Assembly: GCF_012927325.1 (NCBI RefSeq)
Contig: NZ_JABBGI010000023.1
Location: 1 to 64,000 of the forward strand
DNA: 64,000 nucleotides
Source: Chryseobacterium antibioticum
GTDB taxonomy: Bacteria > Bacteroidota > Bacteroidia > Flavobacteriales > Weeksellaceae
Direction of reading: 5' to 3'
Under the pieces are notes generated by a model. It did no database searches. It was not told the DNA's origin and saw only the letters and a list, made by a program, of their open reading frames with translations. Position numbers and translations under genes: made by a program. Shown here one piece after another: positions 45,781 to 53,810 of the stretch (the first letter of the stretch is position 1; each line of letters begins with the position of its first letter).

Positions 45781-46197
45781 CTACTTCTTAAACCTTTCCC
45801 ACTTGATCAGCATATATTTATCTGCAAACTGAGTAATGATAAGTCCTGAGTTTTTGATGTTTTCTTCCTTTGCGATATATTCAATCAATTCATTCTGTTT
45901 CAGGATTTTATAGACAGGATGAAATTCAGAATGAGGGGGTCTTGTGATGTTGTATTTCTTGATCCAGGAGCTGATCGTTACGTGGGAAACACCGATAATC
46001 CTTTCTATTTCTCTGAAGCTTAAACCTTCGAGGTAGAGCTGCAGGGCTTTGGTTACATAATAGTCATCGATCTGTTTTCCCATTTTTTTTACGGTGAAAT
46101 AATACTTGCAGTCTTTGCAGAGAAAACGCTGTTTTTCGTTGATAATTCCGCTTTTTACAATTTTATTGCCGTTGCATTTTGGGCACTTATTTTCCAT
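45781..46197 (-). CDS. Zinc-ribbon and HTH protein resembling IS1 InsA, possible arginine-operon regulator
   Basis: 138 residues. A zinc ribbon with CPKCNG (Cys5, Cys8) and FLCKDCKYYF (Cys27, Cys30) is followed by a helix-turn-helix (LSFREIERIIGVSHVTISSWIKKY, about 59-82), the same order as the InsA DNA-binding half of IS1 transposases. The last 55 residues are different and there is no DDE catalytic domain, no second ORF and no terminal repeats. It is transcribed away from the arginine operon with 161 bases between starts. I infer a domesticated DNA-binding protein; regulation of the arg genes is a hypothesis. Confidence 0.65.
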   Translation of the reverse strand: MENKCPKCNGNKIVKSGIINEKQRFLCKDCKYYFTVKKMGKQIDDYYVTKALQLYLEGLSFREIERIIGVSHVTISSWIKKYNITRPPHSEFHPVYKILKQNELIEYIAKEENIKNSGLIITQFADKYMLIKWERFKK

Positions 46198-46208
46198 AGC
46201 TATATGTT

Positions 46209-46236
46209 TTTAGCAAATATATAATAATTTAGCAAA
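46209..46236 (-). promoter_or_regulatory. Promoter and direct repeats ahead of the InsA-like gene
   Basis: The minus strand has TATATTTG (46221-46214), an exact -7 box. On the plus strand TTTAGCAAA occurs at 46209-46217 and again at 46228-46236, 19 bases apart, the first overlapping the box. Such spaced copies could be an operator. Confidence 0.45.
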
Positions 46237-46329
46237 ATTATATTTATTGATAAAGATAAAATTACCTGTCTATTTCATTTAAACAAAAAAAAATATCTTT
46301 TTAATTTGGTTTTTAAAGTTATTATGCTT

Positions 46330-46343
46330 TAAATTTGCCAAAA
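46330..46343 (+). promoter_or_regulatory. Promoter of the arginine operon with TTTGCCAAA
   Basis: TAAATTTG at 46330-46337 fits the -7 consensus and a TTTG 21 bases upstream is a fair -33. The sequence continues as TTTGCCAAA (46335-46343), one base different from the inverse of the TTTAGCAAA repeats at the divergent promoter. The start codon is at 46359. Confidence 0.5.
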
Positions 46344-46358
46344 AAATTAGATAAATAA

Positions 46359-46964
46359 ATGGAAATAGAAATTTCCTCATGCGAACATCTAATGTATGTG
46401 AGTGAAATACAGCAGGAAATGTATGATTCTGCACAGCGTAGAGGAACGGGGATCGCAAAACGTTCCATTGAATATTTAACGAAAAAGATTTCGGATGGCA
46501 ATGCTGTGGTTGCTACTGAAAATGACGAATGGGTTGGGTTTTGTTACATCGAGACCTGGTCACATGGTCAGTTTGTAGCCAATTCGGGACTTATTGTATC
46601 CCCCAATTACAGGAACAGAGGAGTAGCCACTTTGATCAAGAATAAGGTTTTCCAGTTATCTAGAGAAAAATATCCCAATGCAAAAATATTTGGGTTGACC
46701 ACAGGACTTGCCGTGATGAAGATCAATAGTGATCTGGGTTATAAACCGGTGATTTATTCCGAACTCACACAGGACGAGGAGTTTTGGAGCGGATGCAAGA
46801 ATTGTGTGAACTATGAAATTTTAATGAAAAAGGAGCGTAAAAATTGTCTGTGTACAGCGATGCTTTTCGTTCCTGAAAATAATAATAAAGTGAACGGGAC
46901 TGAAATTCAGCAGTCCGAAATTGATGAGTACAATGGAGAAAAAGAAAGTAATCTTAGCGTTTAG
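46359..46964 (+). CDS. GNAT N-acyltransferase, probable first enzyme of arginine synthesis
   Basis: 201 residues. The GNAT fold is shown by NAVVATENDEWVGFCYIETW, ANSGLIVSPNYRNRGVATLIKNKVF (the acyl-CoA loop RNRGVA) and a following beta strand. It opens the arginine operon, so it most likely makes N-acyl-glutamate from glutamate and acetyl- or succinyl-CoA. The C-terminal tail has a cysteine-rich patch (SGCKNCVNYEILMKKERKNCLC). Its last 32 bases overlap the start of argG. The donor is uncertain; see the argF' entry. Confidence 0.75.
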   Translation: MEIEISSCEHLMYVSEIQQEMYDSAQRRGTGIAKRSIEYLTKKISDGNAVVATENDEWVGFCYIETWSHGQFVANSGLIVSPNYRNRGVATLIKNKVFQLSREKYPNAKIFGLTTGLAVMKINSDLGYKPVIYSELTQDEEFWSGCKNCVNYEILMKKERKNCLCTAMLFVPENNNKVNGTEIQQSEIDEYNGEKESNLSV

Positions 46965-48126
46965 CGGAGGTTTGGATACCTCTTACTGTGCTAAATATCT
47001 TAGTGAAACACTGGGATATGAAGTGTATGCAGTGACTGTAAATACCGGTGGGTTTTCTAAAGAAGAAGAAAAAGAACTGGAGAAAAAAGCCTTCAAACTG
47101 GGGGTAAAAGAATACAGGTGCGTAGATGCTCAGAAAGATTACTATAATTCTTGTGTAAAGTATCTGATCTTCGGAAATGTGTTGAAAAATAATACCTATC
47201 CATTGTCTGTAAGTGCTGAACGTACGGTTCAGGCTCAGGAAATTGCAAAATATGCCATAGAGACAGGCGCTGATGCTATTGCTCACGGAAGTACGGGAGC
47301 TGGAAATGATCAGGTTCGTTTTGATTTGATTTTCCAGGTAATGTGTCCGGAAGTCGAGATCATTACACCGATCCGCGATATGAGTCTGTCCCGTGAAGAA
47401 GAAATTGAATTCCTGAAAATCCATGGTTATGAAATGGAGTTTCACAAAGCACAATATTCTGTCAATAAAGGCCTTTGGGGAACTTCAGTAGGAGGAAAAG
47501 AAACATTGACTTCACGGAATTACCTTCCGGAAGAAGCTTTTCCGTCACAAATCAAAGAAACTCAGCCTTCAGAACTGGAAATTGAATTTAAAAACGGTGA
47601 GGTGGTAGCTGTAAATGGAGAAAATTTTGAATATTCCGTGTATGCTATTCAAAAGATTGAAGAGCTCGCTTCTGCTTACGGAATTGGCCGTGATATCCAC
47701 GTGGGAGATACCATTGTTGGAATTAAAGGAAGAGTAGGATTTGAAGCGGCAGCGGCATCAGTGATCATCAAAGCGCATCATTTATTAGAGAAACATACGC
47801 TTTCAAAATATCAGCAGATGATGAAGTCCCAGCTTTCCGATTGGTATGGAAACTGGCTTCATGAAGCGCTTTTCCTGGATCCTGTGATGAGAAATATCGA
47901 GTCTTTCTTAACCGATTCTCAGGAAACGGTCAGCGGAAAAGTATTTGTAACTCTTCATCCGTACAGGTTTATTTTAAATGGAATTGAATCCAAACACGAT
48001 CTAATGTCTGATCAATTCGGAAGCTACGGTGAAGCCAACAGAGCCTGGACAGGAGAAGATGTAAAAGGGTATACAAAAATTGTAAGCAATTCCTTAAATA
48101 TATACCACCAGATCAATTCAAAATAA
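46933..48126 (+). CDS. argG: Argininosuccinate synthase
   Basis: 397 residues from the ATG at 46933 (MEKKKVILAFSGGLDTSYC). ATG 46924 and TTG 46921 are also in frame. It joins citrulline and aspartate with ATP to argininosuccinate. The PP-loop motif AFSGGLDTS, the AHGSTGAGNDQVRFD block and SVNKGLWGTSVGGKE are present. The start lies inside the acyltransferase gene in another frame, so translation is coupled. Length is normal for the family. Confidence 0.92.
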   Translation: MEKKKVILAFSGGLDTSYCAKYLSETLGYEVYAVTVNTGGFSKEEEKELEKKAFKLGVKEYRCVDAQKDYYNSCVKYLIFGNVLKNNTYPLSVSAERTVQAQEIAKYAIETGADAIAHGSTGAGNDQVRFDLIFQVMCPEVEIITPIRDMSLSREEEIEFLKIHGYEMEFHKAQYSVNKGLWGTSVGGKETLTSRNYLPEEAFPSQIKETQPSELEIEFKNGEVVAVNGENFEYSVYAIQKIEELASAYGIGRDIHVGDTIVGIKGRVGFEAAAASVIIKAHHLLEKHTLSKYQQMMKSQLSDWYGNWLHEALFLDPVMRNIESFLTDSQETVSGKVFVTLHPYRFILNGIESKHDLMSDQFGSYGEANRAWTGEDVKGYTKIVSNSLNIYHQINSK

Positions 48127-48152
48127 AGAGTTTTAATTAAGAAGATCCAAAT

Positions 48153-48205
48153 AAAGAGTTCCAACGGAACGATTTACCTAAGGATAGGATGAAATCTATC
48201 AATCA
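48153..48205 (+). repeat. Twin-hairpin intergenic repeat, copy 1
   Basis: Contains GTTCCAACGGAAC (48158-48170, five-pair stem) and GATAGGATGAAATCTATC (48183-48200). The same order of motifs occurs twice more at 51837-51955. It lies between argG and argC. Confidence 0.65.
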
Positions 48206-48231
48206 TAACCAAATCATCATATCATTAAAAT

Positions 48232-49194
48232 ATGAAAAAAGTAGGAATTGTAGGGGCCAACGGCTACACAGGAAGCGAATTGGTCCGTGTGCTGGCTTTT
48301 CATCCCCATGTGACATTGAGTTTTTTATATAGCCGTTCCAATTCGGGGACAAAAATTTCAGATTTGTACCCCGATTTAACGGCAGTTTGTGAACAGGTTT
48401 TAACGGACAAGCCGGAAGATGTGGATATTTTATTCTTATGCCTTCCGCATAAGGAAAGTCAGAACTGGTTGAGTCAAAATCCTGTTAATGAGGAGACTTT
48501 AGTAATTGATTTAGGAAACGATTTCCGTCTGGAAGGAAATTTTGGAAACAGAAATTTCATCTACGGACTTCCTGAAATAAATAAAAAAAATCTGGCAGGA
48601 ACAAAAAGTATCGCCAATCCCGGATGTTTTGCAACGGCTATTCAGCTGGCTCTTATTCCATTAGCAGAAAAAGGGTTGTTGAATGAAGTGTACACAACAG
48701 GAATTACCGGATCAACAGGTGCAGGCCAGTCTTTACAGGCGACGACCCATTTTACCTGGAGAAACGATAACATATCGGCATACAAAACTCTGGCGCATCA
48801 GCATGTGGATGAGGTTTTACATCAGTTAGTTTCATTTAATCATAAAGAGATCAGCCTGAATTTTGTTCCATGGAGAGGCGATTTTGCAAGAGGGATTTTT
48901 ACAAGTTCTACAGTGAAAACGGAATTAGTACTTTCAGATATCATTCAGTTGTATCAGGATTTTTATGAAGAGGAGCCTTTTGTGAAGGTAAGTGAAAAAG
49001 CAATTGATTTAAAGCAGGTTGTCAACACCAATCGCTGTGTGATTCATATAGAAAAGAGTGGGAGTGTAGCGGTTATTCACTCGGCGATTGACAATTTGTT
49101 GAAAGGAGCTTCCGGACAGGCAGTTCAAAACATGAATATAGCAATGGGCTGGGAAGAAAATCTGGGGTTGAACTTAAAACCGATAGCGTTTTAA
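48232..49194 (+). CDS. argC: N-acetyl-gamma-glutamyl-phosphate reductase
   Basis: 320 residues. Reduces acyl-glutamyl phosphate to the semialdehyde with NADPH. GIVGANGYTGSELVR is the nucleotide-binding start, and SIANPGCFATAIQLAL holds the catalytic Cys132. A His after TLAHQHVDE completes the site. The enzyme would act on the acetyl or succinyl form depending on the operon's chemistry. Confidence 0.92.
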   Translation: MKKVGIVGANGYTGSELVRVLAFHPHVTLSFLYSRSNSGTKISDLYPDLTAVCEQVLTDKPEDVDILFLCLPHKESQNWLSQNPVNEETLVIDLGNDFRLEGNFGNRNFIYGLPEINKKNLAGTKSIANPGCFATAIQLALIPLAEKGLLNEVYTTGITGSTGAGQSLQATTHFTWRNDNISAYKTLAHQHVDEVLHQLVSFNHKEISLNFVPWRGDFARGIFTSSTVKTELVLSDIIQLYQDFYEEEPFVKVSEKAIDLKQVVNTNRCVIHIEKSGSVAVIHSAIDNLLKGASGQAVQNMNIAMGWEENLGLNLKPIAF

Positions 49195-49509
49195 AAAAAG
49201 AATGGTCAATAAGTCAATTGTGAATTGAAAAACTGAAATATTCGACTTAGGAAATTGGAGCGTTAAGAAAATTGAAATTTAATCCGTTAAAAAATTCTCA
49301 CTGTTTGAGCACGAGACAAATTTTTAACCGAAGAACAAATAGTCAATTCGTGCGAGTTTTGAGGATTTTAGGATTCAATTTTAATTTTTAGCGGAAGTTT
49401 CCAAGTCTTGAACTTTTGTTTCTTTTGTTTTAAGACAAAAGAAAAATTATAAGAAAAAGATGACACTGTAAATCATTCATCAAACATCAATTATCATTTA
49501 TAAATAGAC
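49195..49509 (+). repeat. 315-base argC-argD gap with a repeat-like block and hairpin
   Basis: No gene. GAGCACGAG (49307-49315) and TTCGTGCGAG (49348-49357) are imperfectly inverse, and TCTTTTGT (49421-49428) pairs with ACAAAAGA (49435-49442) around TTTAAG. The block 49300-49445 has the look of a dispersed intergenic element. 49485-49500 has CAATTATCATTTATAA, similar to the inverted repeat at 42145-42205. Confidence 0.45.
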
Positions 49510-50649
49510 ATGAATTTATTCAACGTATATCCATTATTCAACATAAATCCGGTAAAAGCTCAGGGATCATTTCTTTGGGATGATAAAGGAGAAAAATATC
49601 TTGATTTTTACGGAGGTCATGCAGTGATTTCCATTGGACATAATCATCCGCATTATCAAAATAGATTGAAAGAGCAGTTAGAGAAAATCTCTTTCTATTC
49701 AAATTCTGTTCAGAATGAATTGCAGAATGAGCTGGCTGATAAATTGGGAAAACTTTCAGGCTATGAAGATTATAATCTTTTTCTGTGCAATTCAGGAGCT
49801 GAGGCTAACGAAAACGCACTAAAACTGGCATCTTTCCACAACGGAAAAAGTAAAGTGCTTTATTTTTCGGGATCATTTCACGGAAGAACTTCGGCAGCGG
49901 TTTCTGTAACGGATAATCCAAAGATTGTAGCTCCCGTTAATTTTTCTGAAAGATTCATCAAATCTGAATGGAATGATATCAAACAGTTGGAAGAAATCTT
50001 TGAAATTCAAGGGAATGAAATTTCATCTGTCATCATTGAGGGAATTCAGGGAGTGGGTGGAATTATGATCCCAACAGCAGAATTCTTGTCCAAAATTAAA
50101 GAACTGTGCGAAAAATATGATGCAGCTCTGATTTTGGATGAAGTACAGTCAGGATATGGAAGAAGCGGATATTTCTTTGCCCATCAGGAATTTGGAGTCG
50201 AACCGGATATGATTACGACAGCCAAAGGAATGGGAAATGGTTTTCCAATTGGTGGTGTTTTGATTCATCCCAAGTTTCAGGCAAGCAATGGTTTGCTGGG
50301 AACCACTTTCGGAGGAAACCACTTAGCCTGTGCTGCGGCTATTGCAGTTTTGGATGTTATGAAAGATGAAAATCTTACTGCAAATGCTCAGGAAATGGGT
50401 GATTATATTGAAAACGAAATTAAAGACTTTCCACATATTAAATCCATCCGAAGGAAGGGATTAATGATTGGGGTAGAGTTGGATCAGGACTGTTCAGAAG
50501 TGAGGAAAAGTCTATTGTACGACCATCACATTTTTACAGGAAATTCCAATGATAAAAGTGTCTTGAGGATCCTTCCGGCTTTGAATATCGGCAAAGAAGA
50601 AACAGATCTTTTTGTCAGTGCTTTAAAAGTAGTTTTAGATAAGATTTAA
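49510..50649 (+). CDS. argD: Acylornithine aminotransferase
   Basis: 379 residues, class III PLP aminotransferase. Converts the acyl-glutamate semialdehyde to acyl-ornithine using glutamate. NSGAEANENALKLAS, FHGRTSAAVSVT, ILDEVQSGYGRSG (Asp210) and TTAKGMGNGFPIGG with the PLP lysine Lys239 are visible. Length is a little shorter than usual but complete. Confidence 0.92.
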   Translation: MNLFNVYPLFNINPVKAQGSFLWDDKGEKYLDFYGGHAVISIGHNHPHYQNRLKEQLEKISFYSNSVQNELQNELADKLGKLSGYEDYNLFLCNSGAEANENALKLASFHNGKSKVLYFSGSFHGRTSAAVSVTDNPKIVAPVNFSERFIKSEWNDIKQLEEIFEIQGNEISSVIIEGIQGVGGIMIPTAEFLSKIKELCEKYDAALILDEVQSGYGRSGYFFAHQEFGVEPDMITTAKGMGNGFPIGGVLIHPKFQASNGLLGTTFGGNHLACAAAIAVLDVMKDENLTANAQEMGDYIENEIKDFPHIKSIRRKGLMIGVELDQDCSEVRKSLLYDHHIFTGNSNDKSVLRILPALNIGKEETDLFVSALKVVLDKI

Positions 50650-50849
50650 ACCACAAAAGTCACAAAAGATATAAAAACTTTAGTGATTGTAAAGAAACTA
50701 CTAAGCGCTTAAGAAGAACACTTGAGTTTTCTGAAAATCTTTGATTTTCATCTTATGTGAACTTACTGTTTTCAAAATAATAAAGCATTAAAACTGAAGT
50801 GTTCTAAAGTGTTTAATAATAAATAAAAACTTTTGTGCCTTTTGTGGTT
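50649..50849. mobile_element. MITE-like element with 20-base terminal inverted repeats
   Basis: AACCACAAAAGTCACAAAAG (50649-50668) and CTTTTGTGCCTTTTGTGGTT (50830-50849) are inverse with one mismatch. A second inner pair, AGAACACTT (50715-50723) and AAGTGTTCT (50797-50805), nests inside. At 201 bases with no reading frame, it has the form of a miniature inverted-repeat element, and it begins at the argD stop codon. No target duplication is obvious. Confidence 0.6.
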
Positions 50850-50881
50850 AAGATTATCACAATTAATTAAAAATTCATCAA

Positions 50882-51838
50882 ATGAAAAAATTCACCTCTG
50901 TAAGCGACGTAAAAAACTTACAGGAAATCATAAAAAAAGCTTTACAAATTAAAGAAAACCCTCATTCCGAAACACAAAAAGGAAAGGGAAAAACAATAGG
51001 TCTTGTGTTTTTAAATTCAAGTTTAAGAACTCGTTTAAGCAGTCAGATTGCAGCCCAGAATTTAGGATTGAATGTCCTGACTTTAAATGCCGCCCAGGAA
51101 GCCTGGAATCTGGAATTTGCAGACGGAGCCATCATGAACGGTGATACCGTAGAACATATCAAAGATGCTATTGAAGTATTAAATCAATACTGTGATATCA
51201 TTGCAGTACGTTGTTTTGCGAGAATGAAGTCTAAAGAAGACGATGTGAACGAAAGTATCTTAAGTCAGTTTGAACAACACGCCAAAGTACCGGTTGTTTC
51301 TCTGGAATCTGCAACCCGCCACCCATTACAAAGTTTGGCAGACTCTATGACCATCACAGAAAACTGGAGAGAAGATCGTAAACCGAAAGTGGTTCTGACG
51401 TGGGCCCCGCACATCAAACCCATTTCTCAGGCTGTTGGAAATTCTTTCACAGAATGGATGCAGGAAATGGAGGTTGATTTTGTGATCGCTAATCCCGAGG
51501 GGTATGATCTCGATAAGAAATTTACAAAAGATATTAAGGTGATCCATAATCAGGATGAAGCTTTAAAAGATGCTGATTTTATCTACGTGAAAAACTGGTC
51601 GTCTTTTGATGAATATGCAGCCATGCCGGAAGTAAAAGAAAACTGGATGCTGACCGGAGAAAAGTTGAAAACTACAAATAACGGTAAGGTAATGCACTGT
51701 CTTCCTGTTCGTCGTAATGTAGAATTAAGCGATGAAGTAATGGATGGCGAAAATTCTATCATCTATCAGCAGGCCAAAAACAGAATTTTCTCTGCACAAG
51801 CCGTTTTTAGCGAAATTCTGAATGAAATAAATGCGTAA
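50882..51838 (+). CDS. argF': N-acyl-L-ornithine carbamoyltransferase (acetyl- or succinyl-ornithine)
   Basis: 318 residues. Transfers a carbamoyl group to N-acylornithine, giving N-acylcitrulline, which marks the alternative arginine route of Bacteroidetes and Xanthomonas. NSSLRTRLS (the SxRTR phosphate site, residues 46-53), EAWNLEF (Trp75), SLESATRHPLQ (His147) and HCLPVRRN are present; the AW..EF and SLRTR motifs separate it from ordinary ArgF. By alignment from memory, Val90 (GDTVEHI) occupies the place of Glu92 in the Xanthomonas acetylornithine enzyme, and HCLPVRRNVE has Glu where that enzyme has Lys302. This points to the succinyl form. Confidence 0.85.
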   Translation: MKKFTSVSDVKNLQEIIKKALQIKENPHSETQKGKGKTIGLVFLNSSLRTRLSSQIAAQNLGLNVLTLNAAQEAWNLEFADGAIMNGDTVEHIKDAIEVLNQYCDIIAVRCFARMKSKEDDVNESILSQFEQHAKVPVVSLESATRHPLQSLADSMTITENWREDRKPKVVLTWAPHIKPISQAVGNSFTEWMQEMEVDFVIANPEGYDLDKKFTKDIKVIHNQDEALKDADFIYVKNWSSFDEYAAMPEVKENWMLTGEKLKTTNNGKVMHCLPVRRNVELSDEVMDGENSIIYQQAKNRIFSAQAVFSEILNEINA

Positions 51839-51887
51839 AGAGTTTCAAAGGAACGATTTAGCCAAGGATAGGATGGAATCCTGTCAA
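51837..51887 (+). repeat. Twin-hairpin intergenic repeat, copy 2
   Basis: AAAGAGTTTCAAAGGAACGA then GATAGGATGGAATCCTGTC (51867-51885, eight-pair stem with one G-U). It starts on the argF' stop codon. Confidence 0.65.
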
Positions 51888-51898
51888 AATATAAATCC

Positions 51899-51955
51899 AT
51901 AAAGAGTTCCAGAGGACCAATTTAACAAAATGTAGGATGAAGTCCTATCAATCAA
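51899..51955 (+). repeat. Twin-hairpin intergenic repeat, copy 3
   Basis: AAAGAGTTCCAGAGGACCAA then TAGGATGAAGTCCTATCAAT, a tandem neighbour of copy 2, ending one base before the argB ATG. Confidence 0.65.
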
Positions 51956-51956
51956 A

Positions 51957-52751
51957 ATGAAAGAAAAATTATACATCATAAAAATAGGAGGCGCCCTGAT
52001 TGATAATACAGAGTTGCTTGACCAGTTTTTGGATCAGTTTTCTGAGATTGGAGAAAAGAAAATCCTCGTACATGGAGGCGGAAAACTGGCTACGACCCTG
52101 GCGGATAAGCTGGGAATTGAACAGAAACTGGTAAACGGCAGAAGGATTACCGATAAAGACACGCTGGATATTGTGTCCATGGTGTATGCAGGAAGTATCA
52201 ATAAAAATATAGTGGCTAAACTACAGGCGAAAAATTGTGATGCTATAGGGTTTTCAGGGGCTGATGGAAATATCATTGAGGCTAGAAAAAGGATACATCC
52301 CGAAATAGATTTTGGATTTGTAGGTGATATTGACAAGCAGAGTATCAATGAAAATTTGCTTTCAAAACTGATTGACCTTGATCTGATTCCTGTTTTTTCT
52401 GCCATTACCCACGACAAAAAAGGAAATCTTTTAAATACAAATGCTGATACTATTGCTTCGGTGATTGCACAGTCGTTGTCTGATGTTTATGATGTAGAAT
52501 TGTTGTTTTGTTTTGATAAAGAAGGTGTTTTGGAAAATGTTGAAGATCCCGGATCAATTATAAAAAGGGTATCCGCAGAAGAGTTTTCTGTTTTAAAAGA
52601 AGCTGGGAAATTGCATAAAGGAATTCTTCCCAAACTTGAAAATGCTCTCGGAGCTGTAAAGAATAATGTCAATAAGGTATTCTTAATTAAAGAAACCGAA
52701 TTAAAGAACCATATAGAAAACCATCATGGAGGAACTGAAATCTGTTTATAG
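51957..52751 (+). CDS. argB: Acetyl(acyl)glutamate kinase
   Basis: 264 residues, amino acid kinase family. Phosphorylates the gamma-carboxyl of N-acylglutamate. KIGGALI at the N-terminus, LVHGGGKLATTLADKLG, FSGADGNIIEA and NTNADTIASVIAQ are the family blocks. The 26-base overlap with argE shows tight coupling. Ligand preference (acetyl or succinyl) cannot be read with confidence. Confidence 0.9.
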   Translation: MKEKLYIIKIGGALIDNTELLDQFLDQFSEIGEKKILVHGGGKLATTLADKLGIEQKLVNGRRITDKDTLDIVSMVYAGSINKNIVAKLQAKNCDAIGFSGADGNIIEARKRIHPEIDFGFVGDIDKQSINENLLSKLIDLDLIPVFSAITHDKKGNLLNTNADTIASVIAQSLSDVYDVELLFCFDKEGVLENVEDPGSIIKRVSAEEFSVLKEAGKLHKGILPKLENALGAVKNNVNKVFLIKETELKNHIENHHGGTEICL

Positions 52752-53808
52752 TAAAGAAGAGTTACTGACTCAAGCAGTTGAATTGCTTAAAAAGCTGATT
52801 ACCATTCCTTCCTTCAGTAAAGATGAATACAATACATCCGTAGAAATTGAGAATTTTTTCACGAAGCATCAGATTCCTGCTAAACGTTTTAAAAATAACA
52901 TTTGGGCAGTCAATAAAAACTTTGACGTATTGAAGCCATCTATTTTGCTGAATACGCATCATGATACCGTGAAACCCAATAAGGCATATACATTAGATCC
53001 GTTTTTGCCGGTTGAGCAGGATGGGAAATTGTATGGATTGGGGAGTAATGATGCCGGAGCTTCTTTGGTTTCTATGGCTCAGGCTTTTTTACATTTTTAT
53101 GAGAAAGAAGATTTAAAATATAATTTAGTGATTGCTTTGACAGCTGAGGAGGAGATTTCAGGATTTGATGGAATTGAAGCCTTATTTCCACAACTTCCTA
53201 CTATAGAACTCGCCATTGTAGGAGAACCCACGCAGATGAATCTGGCGATCGCGGAAAAAGGACTTTTGGTGATAGATGGGGAAATGAAAGGAACTCCTTC
53301 TCACGCTGCTCATCCGAATGACGATAATTCCATTGTAAAATGTATGGAAGATCTTCAGAATATTCTGAACTTCAGATTTCCGAAGGTTTCCGATTATTTA
53401 GGGGATGTTAAAGTTACGCTGTCAGGAATTCACGCCGGTGTTCAGCATAACGTAGTTCCGGAAGCCTGTACTTTTACTTTGGATGTAAGGGTCACGGATG
53501 AATATTCCAATAAAGAAGCTTTTGAAATCATTCAGTCACACATGAAATCAACATTGACAGCCAGGTCTTTCAGGTTGAATTCCTCAAAAATAGAAATGGA
53601 CCATCCGTTTGTACAGGCAGGTCTGGAAATCGGAAGGACAACTTACGGTTCGCCAACATCGTCCGACCAGGCCATTATTCCATGTACCTCCGTGAAAATA
53701 GGTCCGGGAGACAGCAGGCGCTCTCACACGGCAGATGAATACATCTATATCAAAGAGATTGAAGAAGGAATTGAAATCTATATAAGGATCTTAGAAAAAG
53801 TTTTGTAA
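52726..53808 (+). CDS. argE: M20-family deacylase, N-acylcitrulline/acylornithine deacylase
   Basis: 360 residues. Metal ligands are seen in LLNTHHDTVKPN (His-x-Asp), LGSNDAGASL, LTAEEEISGFDG (catalytic and ligand Glu) and VGEPTQMNLAIAEKG, with a dimerisation insert (HAAHPNDDNSIVKCM). In a pathway using the acyl-ornithine carbamoyltransferase it removes the acyl group from acylcitrulline to give citrulline for argG. The start codon lies inside argB. Confidence 0.88.
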   Translation: MEELKSVYSKEELLTQAVELLKKLITIPSFSKDEYNTSVEIENFFTKHQIPAKRFKNNIWAVNKNFDVLKPSILLNTHHDTVKPNKAYTLDPFLPVEQDGKLYGLGSNDAGASLVSMAQAFLHFYEKEDLKYNLVIALTAEEEISGFDGIEALFPQLPTIELAIVGEPTQMNLAIAEKGLLVIDGEMKGTPSHAAHPNDDNSIVKCMEDLQNILNFRFPKVSDYLGDVKVTLSGIHAGVQHNVVPEACTFTLDVRVTDEYSNKEAFEIIQSHMKSTLTARSFRLNSSKIEMDHPFVQAGLEIGRTTYGSPTSSDQAIIPCTSVKIGPGDSRRSHTADEYIYIKEIEEGIEIYIRILEKVL

Positions 53809-53810
53809 AG

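Noticed and set aside
45781..46197. InsA-like gene as an active IS1 element
   Set aside because: No second frame with a DDE domain, no terminal inverted repeats and a distinct C-terminal tail.
46921..46932. TTG or ATG starts giving argG three or four extra residues
   Set aside because: MEKKKVILAFSGGLDTS from 46933 is the usual N-terminus; the alternatives cannot be excluded but add nothing.
46954..47454. A 166-residue minus-strand frame inside argG
   Set aside because: Phe/Ile-rich antisense shadow of a well-supported gene.
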